Positions 1-13,902 of a stretch of 64,000 nt of DNA are shown here, one piece after another; position 1 is the stretch's first letter, and the number at the start of each line of letters is the position of its first letter. Below the pieces are notes generated by a model. The model was not told the DNA's origin. It did no database searches and saw nothing but the letters and a program-made list of their open reading frames with translations. The stretch comes from Colias croceus (lineage: Eukaryota; Arthropoda; Insecta; Lepidoptera; Pieridae). The stretch covers positions 4,166,501 through 4,230,500 of the forward strand of contig NC_059556.1 of the NCBI RefSeq assembly GCF_905220415.1, given 5' to 3'. The position numbers and the translations under genes were made by a program.

Positions 1-3000
1 ATCGCTGAGCTGCGGCGACGCAACGTGTGCGTATGTGTTCGTGTTCATCATCTCCGCGCCGCTCAGTGATAAGCCGCTGTTCATCACATCCGATGGGGTG
101 CGGGGACTCTGCATAATCGGGAAAAAATATATAATTCAGGGCTTATTTGTATTTTTATGTATAGTATAGTTAGTTCTGTTGTGACAATGGCGTAACATCA
201 CTTTCAAGTTGTCATGTGCTATACAAAAATATACTTTATTGAACACTGCTTTTATATCAATTTCAAAAATATTTTTCTAGAAATCTATTTGCAATTAAGT
301 TTGAACGAGCACAAGCCCAAAAAATATATACCGGTCGTATTGAGAATCTTTTCGATTTTTATAAATATTAAATATGGAATAATAAAATAGTAATAAAAAA
401 GACACTCGGGGACTGCCGCGGTAAAGCTATTGCATGCTATGCCTTCAAGCCCGTCGGAGTGGAGAGCGTGAGGTTTTTCGTTACGCAATTTCTGGATTCG
501 GTGCCCGCGCTCAAGGCCCGCGATAGAAGCTATACAAAAAAACTGTTACTATTATATTTAAGTTTTCAAAACTCACCTGGGGCATAGATCCCGTCGGGTC
601 TCTGCTGCTGGACGACTTGCGCCTGTCTTTGTTACACCACTTCCATTCGGGGTGCGCTTTGAAGTGAGCTTCTTTTACCTACAAATAAAATATCAACATT
701 AAATTGCGTTATTATGACGTTAGACAGGAAGAAAATTAATTGACAAGTGGTACTGTCTGTCAAAAAAGATTTTTGAAGTAAAACTTATTTCGGCACGTTG
801 AGAATAAAATTTCTAAGTCGCGTCGTTGCAATACCGCCACATCTTGGAGTAAAGCGCCGATTCTGATATCTTTGAATCTTGCCAAAGAAGTTTCACTTCT
901 GACACGTGTGTTCGGTACACACGCTCTTTTTTAGGTATTTTGCAGGTGTGTTTTGTAGCTGATGCACATCTACCACTAGAGAATCCCACCCACATCCCAT
1001 CCACATCCCATCCCATTGTGATCGGTACACACGCTCTTTTTTAGGTTTTTGTAGGTATGTTTTGTATCTGATGCACATCTACCACTAGAGAGAATCCCAC
1101 CCACATCCCACCCACATCCCACCCACACCCCACCCACCTCGCTAGCCAGCTCGTTGTACTTCTGCTTCTCGTCCGGTTTCAGCGAATACCACCACTCGCC
1201 GAGTATCTTGCTGACGGTGCGGTTGTCCTGGTTCGGGTGCAACTGGTGCACCATTTGCCGGTGCCGCTTCGAGAATATCATGAACGCGTTCATTGGACGA
1301 CGGATGCGACGCTCCTTCTGTACAAAAATAAAATGTATGTTTTTTGACGCAACAATCTATATATTATATAAAACTCAAAGGTGACTGATATAGTGATCTA
1401 TCAACGCACAGCCCAAACCACTGGACGTATCGGGCTGAAATTTGGCATGCAGGTAGATGTCATAACGTAGGCGTCCCCTAAGAAAGGATTTTCCGATATT
1501 CTTACGGGAACGGGGAAAAACGGGGATACACGTACAAAGTCGTGGGCGGAAGCTAGTTTACATATAAGAGCCAGCGCGCACGAGCAACTTTGTCTCCGCA
1601 ACTATTTTGTCTCCGCAACTATTTTGTCTCTCCCACCCATGGGCTAGTATGAAAGTGCGCGCACATAGCGACGCAACTCCCCATACAAATTGATGGGAGA
1701 GACAAAATAGTTCGTGCGCGCTGGCTCTTAAGCAACACTTTGTTAAGCGGCTGCGACGAGTTATCGAGCAACGCATCATCGCATTAGCGCCTTCCTATTG
1801 GTCGCTTAGATATTTACCATTCTATTGCAATAACCTTAACGGTTTACTGAACTGAAAAGAAACTCACACGCGTTTGAAATTTAGTAAAATTAAAAAGTTT
1901 ATACGCGCAAAAAATATGCTTTCTCTTAAACACCTCTCACTCTTTACCACCCAAAAATTCAAGACCAGATCAAACTTAGTTAACAATATTCTTTCATGAA
2001 TAACAAGATATTAACTATAGTCTATAATTCACACATAGGAATATTATGTAAATCATTAAATTAAAAATCCTTTTATCATAAGCAATAATTTATGCAATAA
2101 AAACGTCCAAAAGTCAACATTACAATATAAACCAAATCCAAAACCCACCTTATCAGGTCCTCCAGGCTGGTTCAGCGAGGACAGGCTCTGCGAGCGCCGA
2201 TTGTTCGTGTTATCTCCACCATTTGTTCCAGAATCTTCGCATTCGAACACTTCGTCATCGTCGTCCGTGCACATTGATGTTACCGTATCTGCGTCACAAA
2301 TAATTTATATAGTTATTGTATTAGGAAATGTTTGTCATACATTGATTTGGTTGGTACTAATATCATAAATAAGTTAAATAAATTTGTATCTTATATAATT
2401 TAAGTATCGTAAGGGAACCATCTATGTTACGTTATCATCTAAATAAATAAGTTACAGTTTTTTTTTTGTGGAAAAATATCTAACTCTCTTTTTACAAAAA
2501 AAGACAGTTTGGAAAATCCAGTAAAACATTCAGCGTCTGCTAAAAATAACAATAACGTCTATTCTAGAATTCTATACTGTAATGTCACTCCATAGATTGC
2601 GGTAGGACACACCGAACTTGTTTAGGACCCATTTGTGTCGATTAGAAGAATGAAATAACACATTTTAATTTTTAGTTATTTCGATTCCCAGTCGAAGCAA
2701 GTGAATTTTGAAAAATCTATGAATGTAGTTCTGTTTCTTTTTAAGAATAAAGGAATGTTATCTTTCATCAAAATTTGCTATCTCCAGTATATATTGCAAG
2801 TACTTTCCCTCCAGAAAATTTCCACACTGTACATTACTTGGACAGGGATTTGCCTGATGTTTCAAGTCCGTATCGATTAATTCACTTTAATCGATTGTTT
2901 TTAGGCAGCTTACCTCCCTTCGAAGATAAAATTGATAGACGTCAAATAATTGATTATTTTAATAATTTGGCTCCACTATAACTCACCATTACTTTCAGTC

Positions 3001-6000
3001 TTGATCTGCTCCTCGCTCTTGATATGCGGCGTGTGTGGGGTATGGGGCGTGTGTGGGGTGTGTGGGGTGTGGGGCGTGCGTGGGGTGCGCGGGGACGGGG
3101 GTTGTGCTGGCGTGGCGGGGGGCGGGGAACTGGCCCGTAGCCACGGCACTAGAGACTGCCATGGGAACACTGCGCCGTTCACTCCGCTCGTTGATACTGT
3201 GGGTTTCAAGGTATTTAGTAATTGGAAGTAGGCCGGTTGCAGACCTTCACCGGCCATCAGTGCGTACGTCAGTCGCGCTTGTCATATGGAAATACGCGTG
3301 CGTATGGTCGGTCTAGCTATGAACGGTTTTATGAATTTCCATACATATGACAAGCGCGACTGACGTACGCACTGATGGTCGGTCAAGCTCTGCAACCGGC
3401 CGTAGGACGTTGACTTGTGCAAGTGACTGTTAACGCGTTCAACGTATACACGCTCGCGCAACGCAATAAACAAAAAGAATTACACTTTTTATAATTATTT
3501 CAGTGTTAACAGTAAGTAAAGTGAAGTGACCACTAGGAAGTTGACTTGCGCTAGTGTGAACGTAATGCTCAAGTAGTCTTCTTTTTCTTTCAATTATTAC
3601 TTCACTTCACACGTGAAAATTTGTGAATTGATAATTTTTGTTAGTATTATATAACAAGTGATAAACTGATTTAAGTTTGCAATGCTTATTTGCTGACAAA
3701 AGAGCACGCACGATGAATAAATGAATAAGCAATTTAAATTTGAATCCAATATTTATTACAAGATAATTTATAATGAAAATCAATTACAAAGCGCTTAAGA
3801 CGATACAGACTATAAAAAAAAAACTTTTGCTGATAAATTCTTACCAATTATAGCAGTGTGCGAAGTGGGGGGAGGCAGGACGGGCAAAAGTTGACTGGGG
3901 TGTACTATTACTGCACTACTATTCACATTATTTACCTGGAAATAACAAATTACATCGCTGCAGTTCAAATTAAATGTTAATATCTATTATATTTACATAA
4001 ATATGTTGTATAAACCTTTTTATAGCATTTGTAATACGATCACAAAACACAAAGTTTTCTAAGGCATCTAAGGCAATGAACACACGGAGAATGCAGACAG
4101 AAGATATTTTTTTCTTTTCTTCATTTATGATTTATACAAACAGCCGTTTCTTATTTTTATCTTTTGCGGCGTGAAAATGCCAAACCTGTTATATAAATTA
4201 TTATATCTAGCACCCATAACGAAAACAAATTCTACTTTCATAAACCATTTTTCACAACACACACAAATTGACAAAGAGACACTTTACTAAGTGTTAGTAA
4301 CAAAGTGCATGTACATACATGATCGCCATTATCAATATTGCGTTGTTCCGTCTCGGCGTCGTTGTTTACGTGCTGTGTTAGCTGATGCGTTTTGTGATCT
4401 ATCTGTAACGTAAAACATATTAACAACAGTGCACCTGTTTTGTATAAACTTGCATACATTACCGAAGTCTTTATGGATTAACTGGTGGCAATATCATCTA
4501 TTGCCTTATTTGAAAACCCCATAATTTATTAATATACTTAAGTAAAAACCTTTTATGGGCATTTTGAAAAATAATAAGGATAAATTAATATCAATGCTAT
4601 GATAATAATAATTTAATATAATTAAATAATATTTAGTGAGTTATTTTGCCAGCACATATATGTAATAAATCAATTACATATAATATTTTGACAATACAAC
4701 ACAAATCAACCATATGCGACATTTTAGAAACTAAAATATTACGTATCGAACAAAAATAAAACATTTTGTACTAATTCTACTAAATACAACTTTCTTCATC
4801 TTCTTGCATTTTTGTTTAGCAATAAGGACGCCTTTTGTGCAAATTATGTTTTTGTTATACTACTTCTTTTTGCATACTATTGTTTTTTCATATTTTGTAC
4901 AATAAAGAGTGAATAATAAAACTTTTAAATAAGCCAGTACAAACACAACTTACTTGCACAGAATCTGGCGGCTCGTTCTTAATGAGTACAATCTTCTTCT
5001 CGATAGAGTTCTGCGGTATCACATAGAAGCGTTTAACCGAATCCTTCGCCTCAGCATCGAGCAACGACACGAAGCGAGCTTGTATCGGCGCCGGTTTCAC
5101 TAAACGCTTGGCCTCCTCCTCCTGACGGTGACCATCATTCTGCTGCACTGCGGACTCTTCTTCTTCGTACTCTGGGATGCGTCTCGTTTGAAAGTTATCA
5201 TGGCCACCGAGCGGTGACGTCACTTCTTCGCGACGGTACTCATGGATACCGTTTCTCAAGTGCAACGGTTGGTTGTTGTACATGTCGAAATTAATACCGT
5301 TGGACGGTATACTTCTGTGCAGGACCAGGTTGTGAGGGCTCTCTTCTGTTTTGCGTATTGTGTTGGCAATGCTCGTTAAGCTCGGGTTGTTCATGCTGTT
5401 TATTATGGATATGCTTGAGGACAGGTTGGGGGTTGATTGGAGTGTTGGCGGTGTGAAGTTGGACTGCATGCTGGTTTGTAGACTGGACTGGATGCCGATT
5501 ATGTTTGACGGTGTGGATTGGTGGCTGGGGCCGTTGCGGCTTTCCACCTATTAGAACACAAAAAAAAATATTACAGTTACTTATCTTATTATGGGATGTA
5601 AACACACTATAATATAATTATAACCTTCAATAAAACAGTGAATAAAAGTTTTATTTATTGCTATTTAACACATATTTTGTGTATTTAAAAGAAACTAGTA
5701 AGATCCAAGTTTGTTTATGTAAAGCTGTATTAATTATAAAATAATACCTGATAGTGATAAGTAGGTGCCGGCGACACTCGTATGACGCTCGTGGCCACTC
5801 CACCGACCGGTGAGCTGACTCTACCCGGACGAACCAATTCTGGTCTGTAATATAAAAGTAATACACAAATTATTTTTAATGCACACACTACAACTAAAAG
5901 CCGTACGCATAGATAAAATAGAGATATACGTCATAGGGGCAGCGTGTATAGGTATACGCTTGTTTGGAATACACACGGCAATATCTAAGATAAATTATAA

Positions 6001-6204
6001 TTTCGTTTATATCTCTATCATTCTCTTATCCACCAGGTTATCTGGAAGAGATCGCTGTTTTAGCGATAAGATTTGTTGTGCTCTTTTATTCAAGTAGGTA
6101 GGTATCCTTATTTGCACTCGTCTCTGTGATGCACATTAATGAATTTTTGATTGATTGATTGGTTGTAGTGAGTAATTGAGTTAGTGAGTGGGTGAGTTAG
6201 TGAG

Positions 6205-6250
<46 letters not shown>

Positions 6251-9200
6251 CTTGATTGCTTAATTGATTGATTGTTTGATTGATTGCTTGATTGATTGTT
6301 CGCCGGTTACCGTATGAGGTGGTGCAGCGAGGGGTGCTTGTGCGGGGGCGGCTGCGGCGACGAGATCGGCACGAACACGTTGTCGCCCACCGGCGACGCG
6401 CCCGGGCTGCCCGACCGCGAGCTGCCCAGCGATACTAAACACAAACAATTAAATAAAAATAAATGTTTCATATAATAAAAATGATTCGCCAAATGTTGCT
6501 AAACGAAAAACTCGAAAATGGCTCGAATAATTCGGCAATTTCTTTTTTTGACGTTTAGGAAGGTTCATATGGAAAGAAAAAATGAACGGAAGGCAATAGA
6601 GCTAAACCAACGTTTGCCGGGGCAGTTATTTATATTTATTTCATAGTCATTAGTATTAATCTCTTTCAAATTATGATGAAAAAACATGATTTATATTAAC
6701 TATTAATGCAGTCAAATCACACTACCTATTACAATAAGAATAAAACTATCAAAACGCACTTTCTATAGCCTTTTAATAACCACAAAACTCACCAAGCATA
6801 TTAGCAGCCTCCGTTTCATCAGGATCGAAGCGTCCTGTGACGCGATAGTTAGGCGGAGTGGTGTCTGATTCGCGTGACGTTTCGTCGCCTTCTACGCCCG
6901 TGCCGCTGGACGATAGAGACTTGCTGCTGCTCCTGATAAACATATAAAAATAAATAAAACTTAAAACTTATTATTTACACCTTTATATTAACTTTGAGAA
7001 TATGAACCAGACATCTCAAAAAACTATAGATGATGATATCGAACATGTTTTTTTTAACGGTTGGTTTTTTTTTAAGAAAATGAATGTAGTATTTTAAACA
7101 AATATTGTAGAACATATTTTAGTATCTACTTTTTTTTTCATAAAGTGAGCAAATTTTCTTTACAAATACCATTTTTTTTGACAAGTTTTTCTTACACACT
7201 CATTTTTTCCATAAACGTATATTTTATTTCAAAGACCATTTTATTATTTTTTTTTACATTTTCTTGCATTCAGTATCTATTTTTTATTTACAAAATGAAC
7301 GTTACATTATTCTTGAAAGACCTTATAGTTACATTTTTTTTTACTGTTTTTCCTTCCCCTTTTTTGTACATTTTTTTACTAATATATAATACTAATATAA
7401 TTAATTTTCCCCCTCCCCGTACCTCTGTTGCGGCGTATGCGCAGATCCCTGTGCGAGCGGAGTATTCGACGACCTTGCGACACCCCGTAAAGACAAGTGC
7501 CGGGAACAGAACCCGCGACGCTGGCTCTCTTTAGTGCAGCCGTCCTTGGAGCAGAGCCGCCGCCACTGCTTGCCGTTGAACTTCTTGCGTATACCCGTGG
7601 GGGTGGATACCACGTCGCCCTTTTTGTACTTGTGCGGGGTGGCTGCTTGAGATCTGGTAAGTTATAGTGGGAAATGGAATACTATAAGCGTACGTTTTAA
7701 CTATGATCTTTAAATTGTACTCATGTTTGCGATATAATATATTACGTTAACAAATTTAATTTAATAATTTAAATGTAAAATTTAATTAATGTTTACTGTA
7801 ATATGTGACTGAATGTGTTTTTATATTTTAAGAATGTAAATTTCAGTGGAAACTTTGCTGATATATATGTATAGTATTTTGTTTTTTAATTTTAAGAAAC
7901 ACTGTATTGTTTGTTTCCCAAAGACAAATAAATAAATAAGTACTGCTGCCAAAGTAGCTGCCAAAGTAGCTGCTGCCAAAGTAGCAAAGTAGCAAAGTAG
8001 CTAGCTTGAAACCATGACGAATTTCCTCACGTTAAAAAAACAGGTATATGGGGAAACTTCAATCAAACGGTTGCAGAACCGACATAAACGAAGTAAAATT
8101 TAAATTTTGAAGGATTAGATAGAGTGGGTAAACGTGTAACAAGGGTTGCAGGATCATTAAAAATGTATGGCAAAATTTAAGGGTTTGATAAGATAATTTG
8201 TTATTTCATCGCCTGACTAGATTGCAGTTCTATAAGTAAAGTTCATATTTACTGGCCGATTAAGAAGAGCTGGAACGTCAACACATTTACACATTGCACA
8301 TCTGCCCGTCTCTCTCGCGCGCAGACTAGCTTATGAGAGTGAAGGGGACAATTATTGTTTTTATTTTGCAATTGTTTATAAATACAGGGTGATGTAATTT
8401 AAACAAAGACGTTAGGTTTACTATACTAACTATATTCGACGAGATACTTCGCAGCACGCGGTTTAGAATATTTTTTTACTTTACCTAGGTTAAATTATGT
8501 AATAATTTTAAAAAGTTTTGTAAAGAAAATGTAAACGCCGTAAGTTAAAATTTTCATACATAGCTGAACAATACATCGTTTATTGTAATGTAGCCTTATC
8601 TCTTACGTACTAGGGTTTCGCTTATATTGTTTCTTGGGAGTGAGCGCACGTGTTATTTGTATTGTTTTTATCGTTATTTTGAATATGACATGAAATTTAA
8701 TTATTATTTGATAATTGAATGATTATCAATACTACATTACAATTGATTATGAGAATAAATAATTAAGTTCATCGATAGAGTTAATTTTAATTTTACATAT
8801 AAATTATGAGAGCTTTCATATTATCTACAACGCACCCATTTTACAATTCAAGTCTACACTTAAACTAGAATCGTATTTATTTTTGAACATACTGTATAGT
8901 AAAATTGCATAAGTGTGAGTACTGTGAAGATGCCAGCTTTCCTTAATCGGCCTGTAACTGAAATATGAACAATATAAATAGTACATAAATCAATATTATG
9001 TACCAGCAATACAGATCCAATTAGTGGTCTGTTCTTAAAATATATTTTCATATTAGCTCTTAAGAATCATCTAACTCTTATTGTTGTAATTAACAGAACA
9101 GCTTTTCACATTTTGCAAGAAAAATTCAAATTGGTTTACCATTTACTTACATAATATACTACCACACAATCATTAAATAAGTGATATTTAATAACATTTC

Positions 9201-12200
9201 AAGTAATTAACGAATTAAACAGTAATTACCTGGGTGTAGGCGGTTGAGATCGTGGGGTGAGACTCCCCTCAATGAGGCTTGAAGTGCTGCCTCTGCTCTG
9301 TAGACTACTGCGTTTACTATTGCTGCAATCTGAATTCAACAATATTTATATTACTAACTTTATTTTAACTTAAATATCTAAATTGTCAAATAATCTAAAT
9401 TGGATTGTTAATATTGTTTTTCATTCTGCATTTATTGCTCTATTAATAGAGAATCAGCATTCACAATTATATGTGTGTTTCTTGCCAATGTTTTGATGCA
9501 TTATTACGCAAAATTCTTGAGATCTTCGTGGGTTTTATACAAAATCTAAGATATTTTAAAAAGAGAACATACATTATTATGCTAGCCTAGAGCTTGTCAT
9601 TACGGAAATAATATCCTCTCCTCTTGATTCCACTTTTGATCTTCAAGTAAGAACGAAACAAAGAAGATTCCTACCCTGATTTTTAACAATTTTATCACAT
9701 AGATTAAAAAACAGCTCATCTATATTTTCATCAATTTTCGCCTCAATCCAAACTTACCCATATGCGAAGCATCAGTGGGAAACATGATATCCTCCCGTGG
9801 CAGATCGTCATCGCTCTCTCCATAGTCGTCGAAAGGTCTAGAACCATTCGACAAAGCGCCGACGGTCACCACCTGGCCCGCGCCGGCCATGGGCGATGAC
9901 GTCACGAAGTGCTCGCCCATTGAGTACTGGAAATACATGGAAACTATACAGACTAGATCTCTTTTAATGAAAAAAGGTATAACGAAGACAAAAGTCCCAA
10001 AAATAAAAGATACGACATAGCTTAGCATAGCTTCACAACCAAGACAAGACATTTTCATTATATTTTTTTGTAGAGTACGAAAAATTGTATTTAAATGGCA
10101 AACTCAAATTTAGGTGCCGTGTTATCTCATAGTATCCTTGATAGATTAATCATTAAAACATGTGACAAAATTTTAATAACAAAAACTGTACAACTTTTTT
10201 TTTAAAGTTTTACACTGCATATAAATACTGAAATAGTTTATTCGGGCTTCGTTGTGATAAAAATAAGGAAGTATAACTTCGCAATACAACTACCTGCTGC
10301 AGGAGGGCTATGTACTCTTAATTATGTAATAAATTTGTTTTATAGCACACTGTAGCATCTCGATGGAATTAAATCGGAGAGGTATCGGAATCTTTATCAG
10401 AATCATTCAAATTATAAATCAGTGCCTATGTACGATAGTCAGAATGAAAGCGCTTAATTTCGAACTAATATGTTTGATCCTAAACTGTACAAGTCCCTAA
10501 CCAAAGTATTTCAGAATTTAATTTTAAAAACAGCCTTCATTTTTTTTGTAATTTTTGTCATCTACTCACCGGCACGGTAGCTATCGGGTGCACACGCATG
10601 TGCGGCGCCATAGCGCTCGCAGCATGCGTGCCCGCGTCCTCCAGCTCGTCCGCCCACGGCGGCTGCAGCAGGCGTATGTCCGCCCGCTTCACCTCCACCG
10701 TGTCCTTTGACATGTTCTCGCCCTCTATCACCTGTTGTGTTACGAGTTTGGGCGATTTTGATTAATGATATAATAGTAAAAGCTGGGTTAGTATAAAATT
10801 ACCAAGAAACAAAATTTTAGACCACAAAATATATTATAAAGCTGAAGAGTTTGTTTATTTGATTGAACGCGTTCTTTATTAACTAATTACTTCACTAATT
10901 ATCTATACTTCACTATAATTATTTTACTATTAGATAGTCCTTTTATCGACAAAGGCTCAATAATATGATCACGCTAAGACCAATAGGACAAGAGAGCAAA
11001 AAAATGCCTTTGTGTAATAATTTTTTAAGTAACAAGTTTAGAAAAAATATTTAGTCAATAGAGTTATATTCGTACTAGTTATTAAAACCAAATTTTATTA
11101 ATCATATAAAAGAGAAAAACGTTACCCTTATTATGTACTCAAAAGAATTCTCTCCAATTGGTGTTTAAATACTTAATGGAGGTTTTCATTTTGATAGACA
11201 TTCACATTTAGCATGTCAATACATTCAAAGGAATGTCGAACCCTTTTTCCTGCTTGAGTAAAACTTGTTTAGAGATCCACATAATTCGCATTTGCGAGTT
11301 GTGCCTCTAATATAATGAAGTACACTCCTACATACAACCGATAAGCTCGTACATTGACGCATACCTACAAAGTTAAACAAAACTTACCCGCACACGGATC
11401 CTAATCGGCGAGTTATGCACTTCGAACACAAAACCTTCCACAAACACATTTTGCACACTTTCCCGGCTCGAATCGGTTCTCACAACACACGCGGAGCCAA
11501 TAGACAAATGGCTCAACTGGGGGCTAGCGTCACTAATCACGTCGTACTTGTTCGCACCGAATATATCACTGTACTCCACGGGCTCGTTCTCCTGCCCGTC
11601 CAACTCAACGATCACTTTACAACCCTCCGCTTGACGGATCACTCCCGGGGTGTAGATACCGCGCTGCTTCGCCAGCACTCTGTGATCTCTCCACTCCGAC
11701 AGATCTATGTTCGGGTAATGAATGTATTCTGTCGATTTTAACTCGTGCGGTGACGAGCGGTGAACTATAGGCGACGGTTGGAGTATTGATGAGTACGTCG
11801 ATGGCGTGTATTCGACGGGAGGCGGCGCCGATACGGCAACATGATTCCTTTCAGGAATATGGTTCATGCAATTCCGCTCAATCTCCTCTAGTTCGGAAGG
11901 ATCTATTTTCCTTTTCTTAGGCAAGGTTCTGATGGGCGCTTGCGTGGGCGTCTGTTGTGCGGGTGTCTGATTGTTGTTCGTGTTGCTTGGGTTGGTTGGA
12001 TTGGCCATTGTGATATTCGGCGTTGGATTAGTCGTGGATTGAGATAAACTAACCGTTCCCACGCTACTGATCACTGACGCCGGGATCTGTAAAGATACAT
12101 AATAATGAGCATATTGTTTTTTTCTAAAGACAACCAGAAAAAATGTTGATGTCAGATTCAATTTTGTATAATGTAAGATCAATTTAAAGTTGATGTCATT

Positions 12201-13866
12201 GTAGGTATTGCAAGGTTTGTAAAATAAATGATGCTCGATTATTTTAAACTAGTCGACAGAATACAAGATAGTAGGTACATTTTGTTCTTATCATTATAAC
12301 AATGTAACTTTTATTAGGTTTGCATCGATTTATTTATAGTTTTGCCAGTCTCAAAATACAATGATATAACGATTGAAATACCATCAAAAGTAGGGTATGA
12401 TATATCACTGCGAGACAGTTAAAATTTACAAACACAATTGGTTCGAGTTGGTTCAAGTACTTACGACAGTCACTTTTTTATAGAGCTTCGATAAAAAGGT
12501 AATTATTCTATTGGAAAATCAATACTTAATGATCACGTATTCCTCAACTGGCGGTTAAACGATCATTACATTATGCAAAGTGTATTCGATAAATAGTCGT
12601 ACTAAATGTGTAGGTAGGTACCTATATGATTTATATTAAACATTATCCGGTAGTGCGGTTTGAGACATGATACAAAATTGGTAAAAACTTAAACTGAATA
12701 TGAACTGAAAACTATACAATATACATGCACTGAAACTTTTAACTTTAACTTTACTAAATTTACTCCATTGTAGCTCATAGACTTTTCCAATAAAAATATG
12801 TAATTCTATCTTAAAAAGGATAAATTGTACGTATAAGGTTTGACTCAATCACCGTTCAGAGTTATTCGAAAGCTCAATAATAATCGCTGCAGCAGTGAGT
12901 AACCAACTGCACACGGGTAAATATTATTATAGTGCAAAAATAAACAGAAGTGCATTTCTTTTCATTTGTTTCGTAAACCTTGTGAACCCCACAATGATAT
13001 AATATAACTTAAACTATTAACTTGGAATATGTGTTCACGTAAATATTTCATATAAAACTCCGCATCAAAAAGGTTTTGGCCCGATACGGTAATCGAATGA
13101 GAATAGAGGACCTCTCCGTAGGATTTAAAATACTAATTGACCACCGAAGAAATCGTAACAACCGTGTAAGCTGGCTCAAATTGATTTGCCGTTTACGATA
13201 TATTTTCCATCCAAAACCAAAGTTCAAACTTCAAACCGGTCAACAAAAATGTAGCGAAAAAAACTGACTACTCTACATACGTATAAAAAGTAGGTAAGCA
13301 GTGCCTACTCTCCATAACAATTTATAAATCTGATAATAAATTTAATGTCTCGTTAATGAGGATTTCGTGAGACTGCTTTGATACTGCATCCAATTAAGTG
13401 TGCTCTTTTTCCGCACCAATTATCATACCTGATGATCATCGACTGTCGCTACAGATGATTTCAAGTTTGACTCTGATACTATGAACCAATTAGTGCGCTT
13501 TTTCCTTACCAATTCTCATAACCGATTGTCAGTATCTGTATAGTGTTGCGAGTGCGAGCGGTTATTCAACTATTGCAATTGCATTGTTTACAGTCTATTC
13601 ATTAGTATTTCATGTTATGTGTACATACTGTATAGGTAGTTGTGTTATTTACGCTACACCGTAAACCAGAGTGCATAAAATTGTAGCGCGATGTTTAGTT
13701 TATCGTCATGTTGATATTAGTATGGAGTAACGGTTTACATCGTGCTTATCCCCCCCGTGTCACATCATACCTGATCATCAATATCCGGGTAGTGGTGCGA
13801 GTGCGAGCGGTAGTGTCGCGGGGCCGACTGCGGCTGCGCGGCGCCGCTCGCTTGAGCGCGCTGCAT
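1..13866 (-). CDS. cic: Capicua, HMG-box transcriptional repressor (3' end beyond window)
   Basis: DNA-binding repressor acting in the nucleus downstream of receptor tyrosine kinase/ERK signalling (family knowledge). Seventeen coding exons join in phase: 13771-13866, 11388-12086, 10570-10731, 9758-9926, 9230-9329, 7423-7653, 6793-6932, 6311-6434, 5748-5844, 4954-5547, 4319-4402, 3845-3935, 2987-3196, 2149-2288, 1138-1317, 577-678 and 1-108 (open at the edge), about 1109 residues. Exon 2 holds the CIC-specific N-terminal region (around WRDHRVLAKQRGIYTPGVI). Then come VKRADIRLLQPPWADELED, a SKRSSLQSRGSTSS block, a Cys-rich block (RRLCSKDGCTKESQRRGFC), a VFPWQSLVPWL motif followed by TPH repeats, and the HMG box. 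The start at 13866 opens the first exon with an in-phase donor. The C-terminal C1 motif lies outside the window. Intron 12087-13770 shows nothing recognisable. Identity is very secure; single exon ends could be off by a few bases. Confidence 0.96.
577..1317 (-). other. cic: HMG box of capicua, split over two exons
   Basis: Exon 1138-1317 encodes RRPMNAFMIFSKRHR, then HPNQDNRTVSKILGEWW and KQKYNELASE. Exon 577-678 continues with VKEAHFKAHPEWKWCNKDRR. These are the hallmark Capicua-type HMG-box residues, roughly residues 985-1060 of the reconstructed protein. The intron between them (679-1137) contains a duplicated 110-bp unit and a G-rich minisatellite touching the donor. Confidence 0.95.
912..1137. 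repeat. Tandem 110-bp duplication and G-rich minisatellite in the capicua HMG intron
   Basis: Two units starting TCGGTACACACGCTC (912 and 1022) share the same internal order, including GATGCACATCTACCACTAGAG. Each ends in CCCACCCACATCCCA-type repeats. The second repeat block abuts the splice donor of the HMG exon at 1138. Confidence 0.85.
1395..1556 (+). repeat. Lepidopteran dispersed repeat, Helitron-like end
   Basis: The segment starts near ATCTATCAACGCACAG and ends GGGCGGAAGCTAG, the same type of 3' end seen in the other Helitron-like copies in this window. It is non-coding and lies in a capicua intron (1318-2148). Confidence 0.5.
1567..1728. mobile_element. MITE with AGAGCCAGCGCGCACGA inverted ends
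   Basis: The left end AGAGCCAGCGCGCACGA is matched as reverse complement at the right end, and the element is flanked by TA on both sides (1565-1566, 1729-1730). Inside are repeated TTTGTCTC motifs. It has no ORF and lies in a capicua intron. Confidence 0.65.
3020..3110 (-). repeat. cic: TPH-repeat coding tract in capicua
   Basis: A run of near-identical 9-base units (GTGTGGGGT on the plus strand) encodes repeated Thr-Pro-His between the FPWQSLVPWL motif and a KSEEQIKTES segment. It is an in-frame length-variable tract inside exon 2987-3196. Confidence 0.8.
3231..3401. mobile_element. Hairpin MITE 34 bp upstream of a capicua exon
   Basis: The 171-bp element is nearly a perfect fold-back. 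Its left end GGCCGGTTGCAGA matches the inverted right end, and long arms share CATCAGTGCGTACGTCAGTC. GTA flanks both ends (3228-3230, 3402-3404), fitting a 3-bp target duplication. It has no coding capacity. Confidence 0.8.
6146..6300. repeat. GATT-type tetranucleotide microsatellite
   Basis: Degenerate (GATT)n with GAGT and GCTT variants, ending about 11 bp from a capicua exon (6311-6434), at its donor side. Confidence 0.85.
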
Positions 13867-13899
13867 CACCGCTAGCACGGGTCACTCATTGCGCCTCGC
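13867..13899 (-). promoter_or_regulatory. cic: capicua 5' leader segment with a 5-codon upstream ORF
   Basis: A good 3' splice site (TTTGCAG on the minus strand) ends at 13900, so the exon carrying the capicua start probably begins at 13899. Between it and the start codon lies a minimal ORF, ATG at 13889 to TAG at 13872, in a different frame from capicua. A short uORF so close to the start could damp translation; that role is inference. Confidence 0.45.
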
Positions 13900-13902
13900 C
13901 TG

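Noticed and set aside
370..540. Possible coding segment near ACTGCCGCGGTAA
   Set aside because: The same stretch recurs near 58190 in non-coding sequence and does not fit the capicua frame, so it is probably a dispersed repeat fragment.
6146..6300. CRISPR-like repeats
   Set aside because: Simple GATT microsatellite without spacers; the window is an insect genome.
7145..7534. 129-codon plus-strand ORF rich in Phe
   Set aside because: It runs over T-rich intron sequence and antisense to the capicua Cys-rich exon. No family resemblance.
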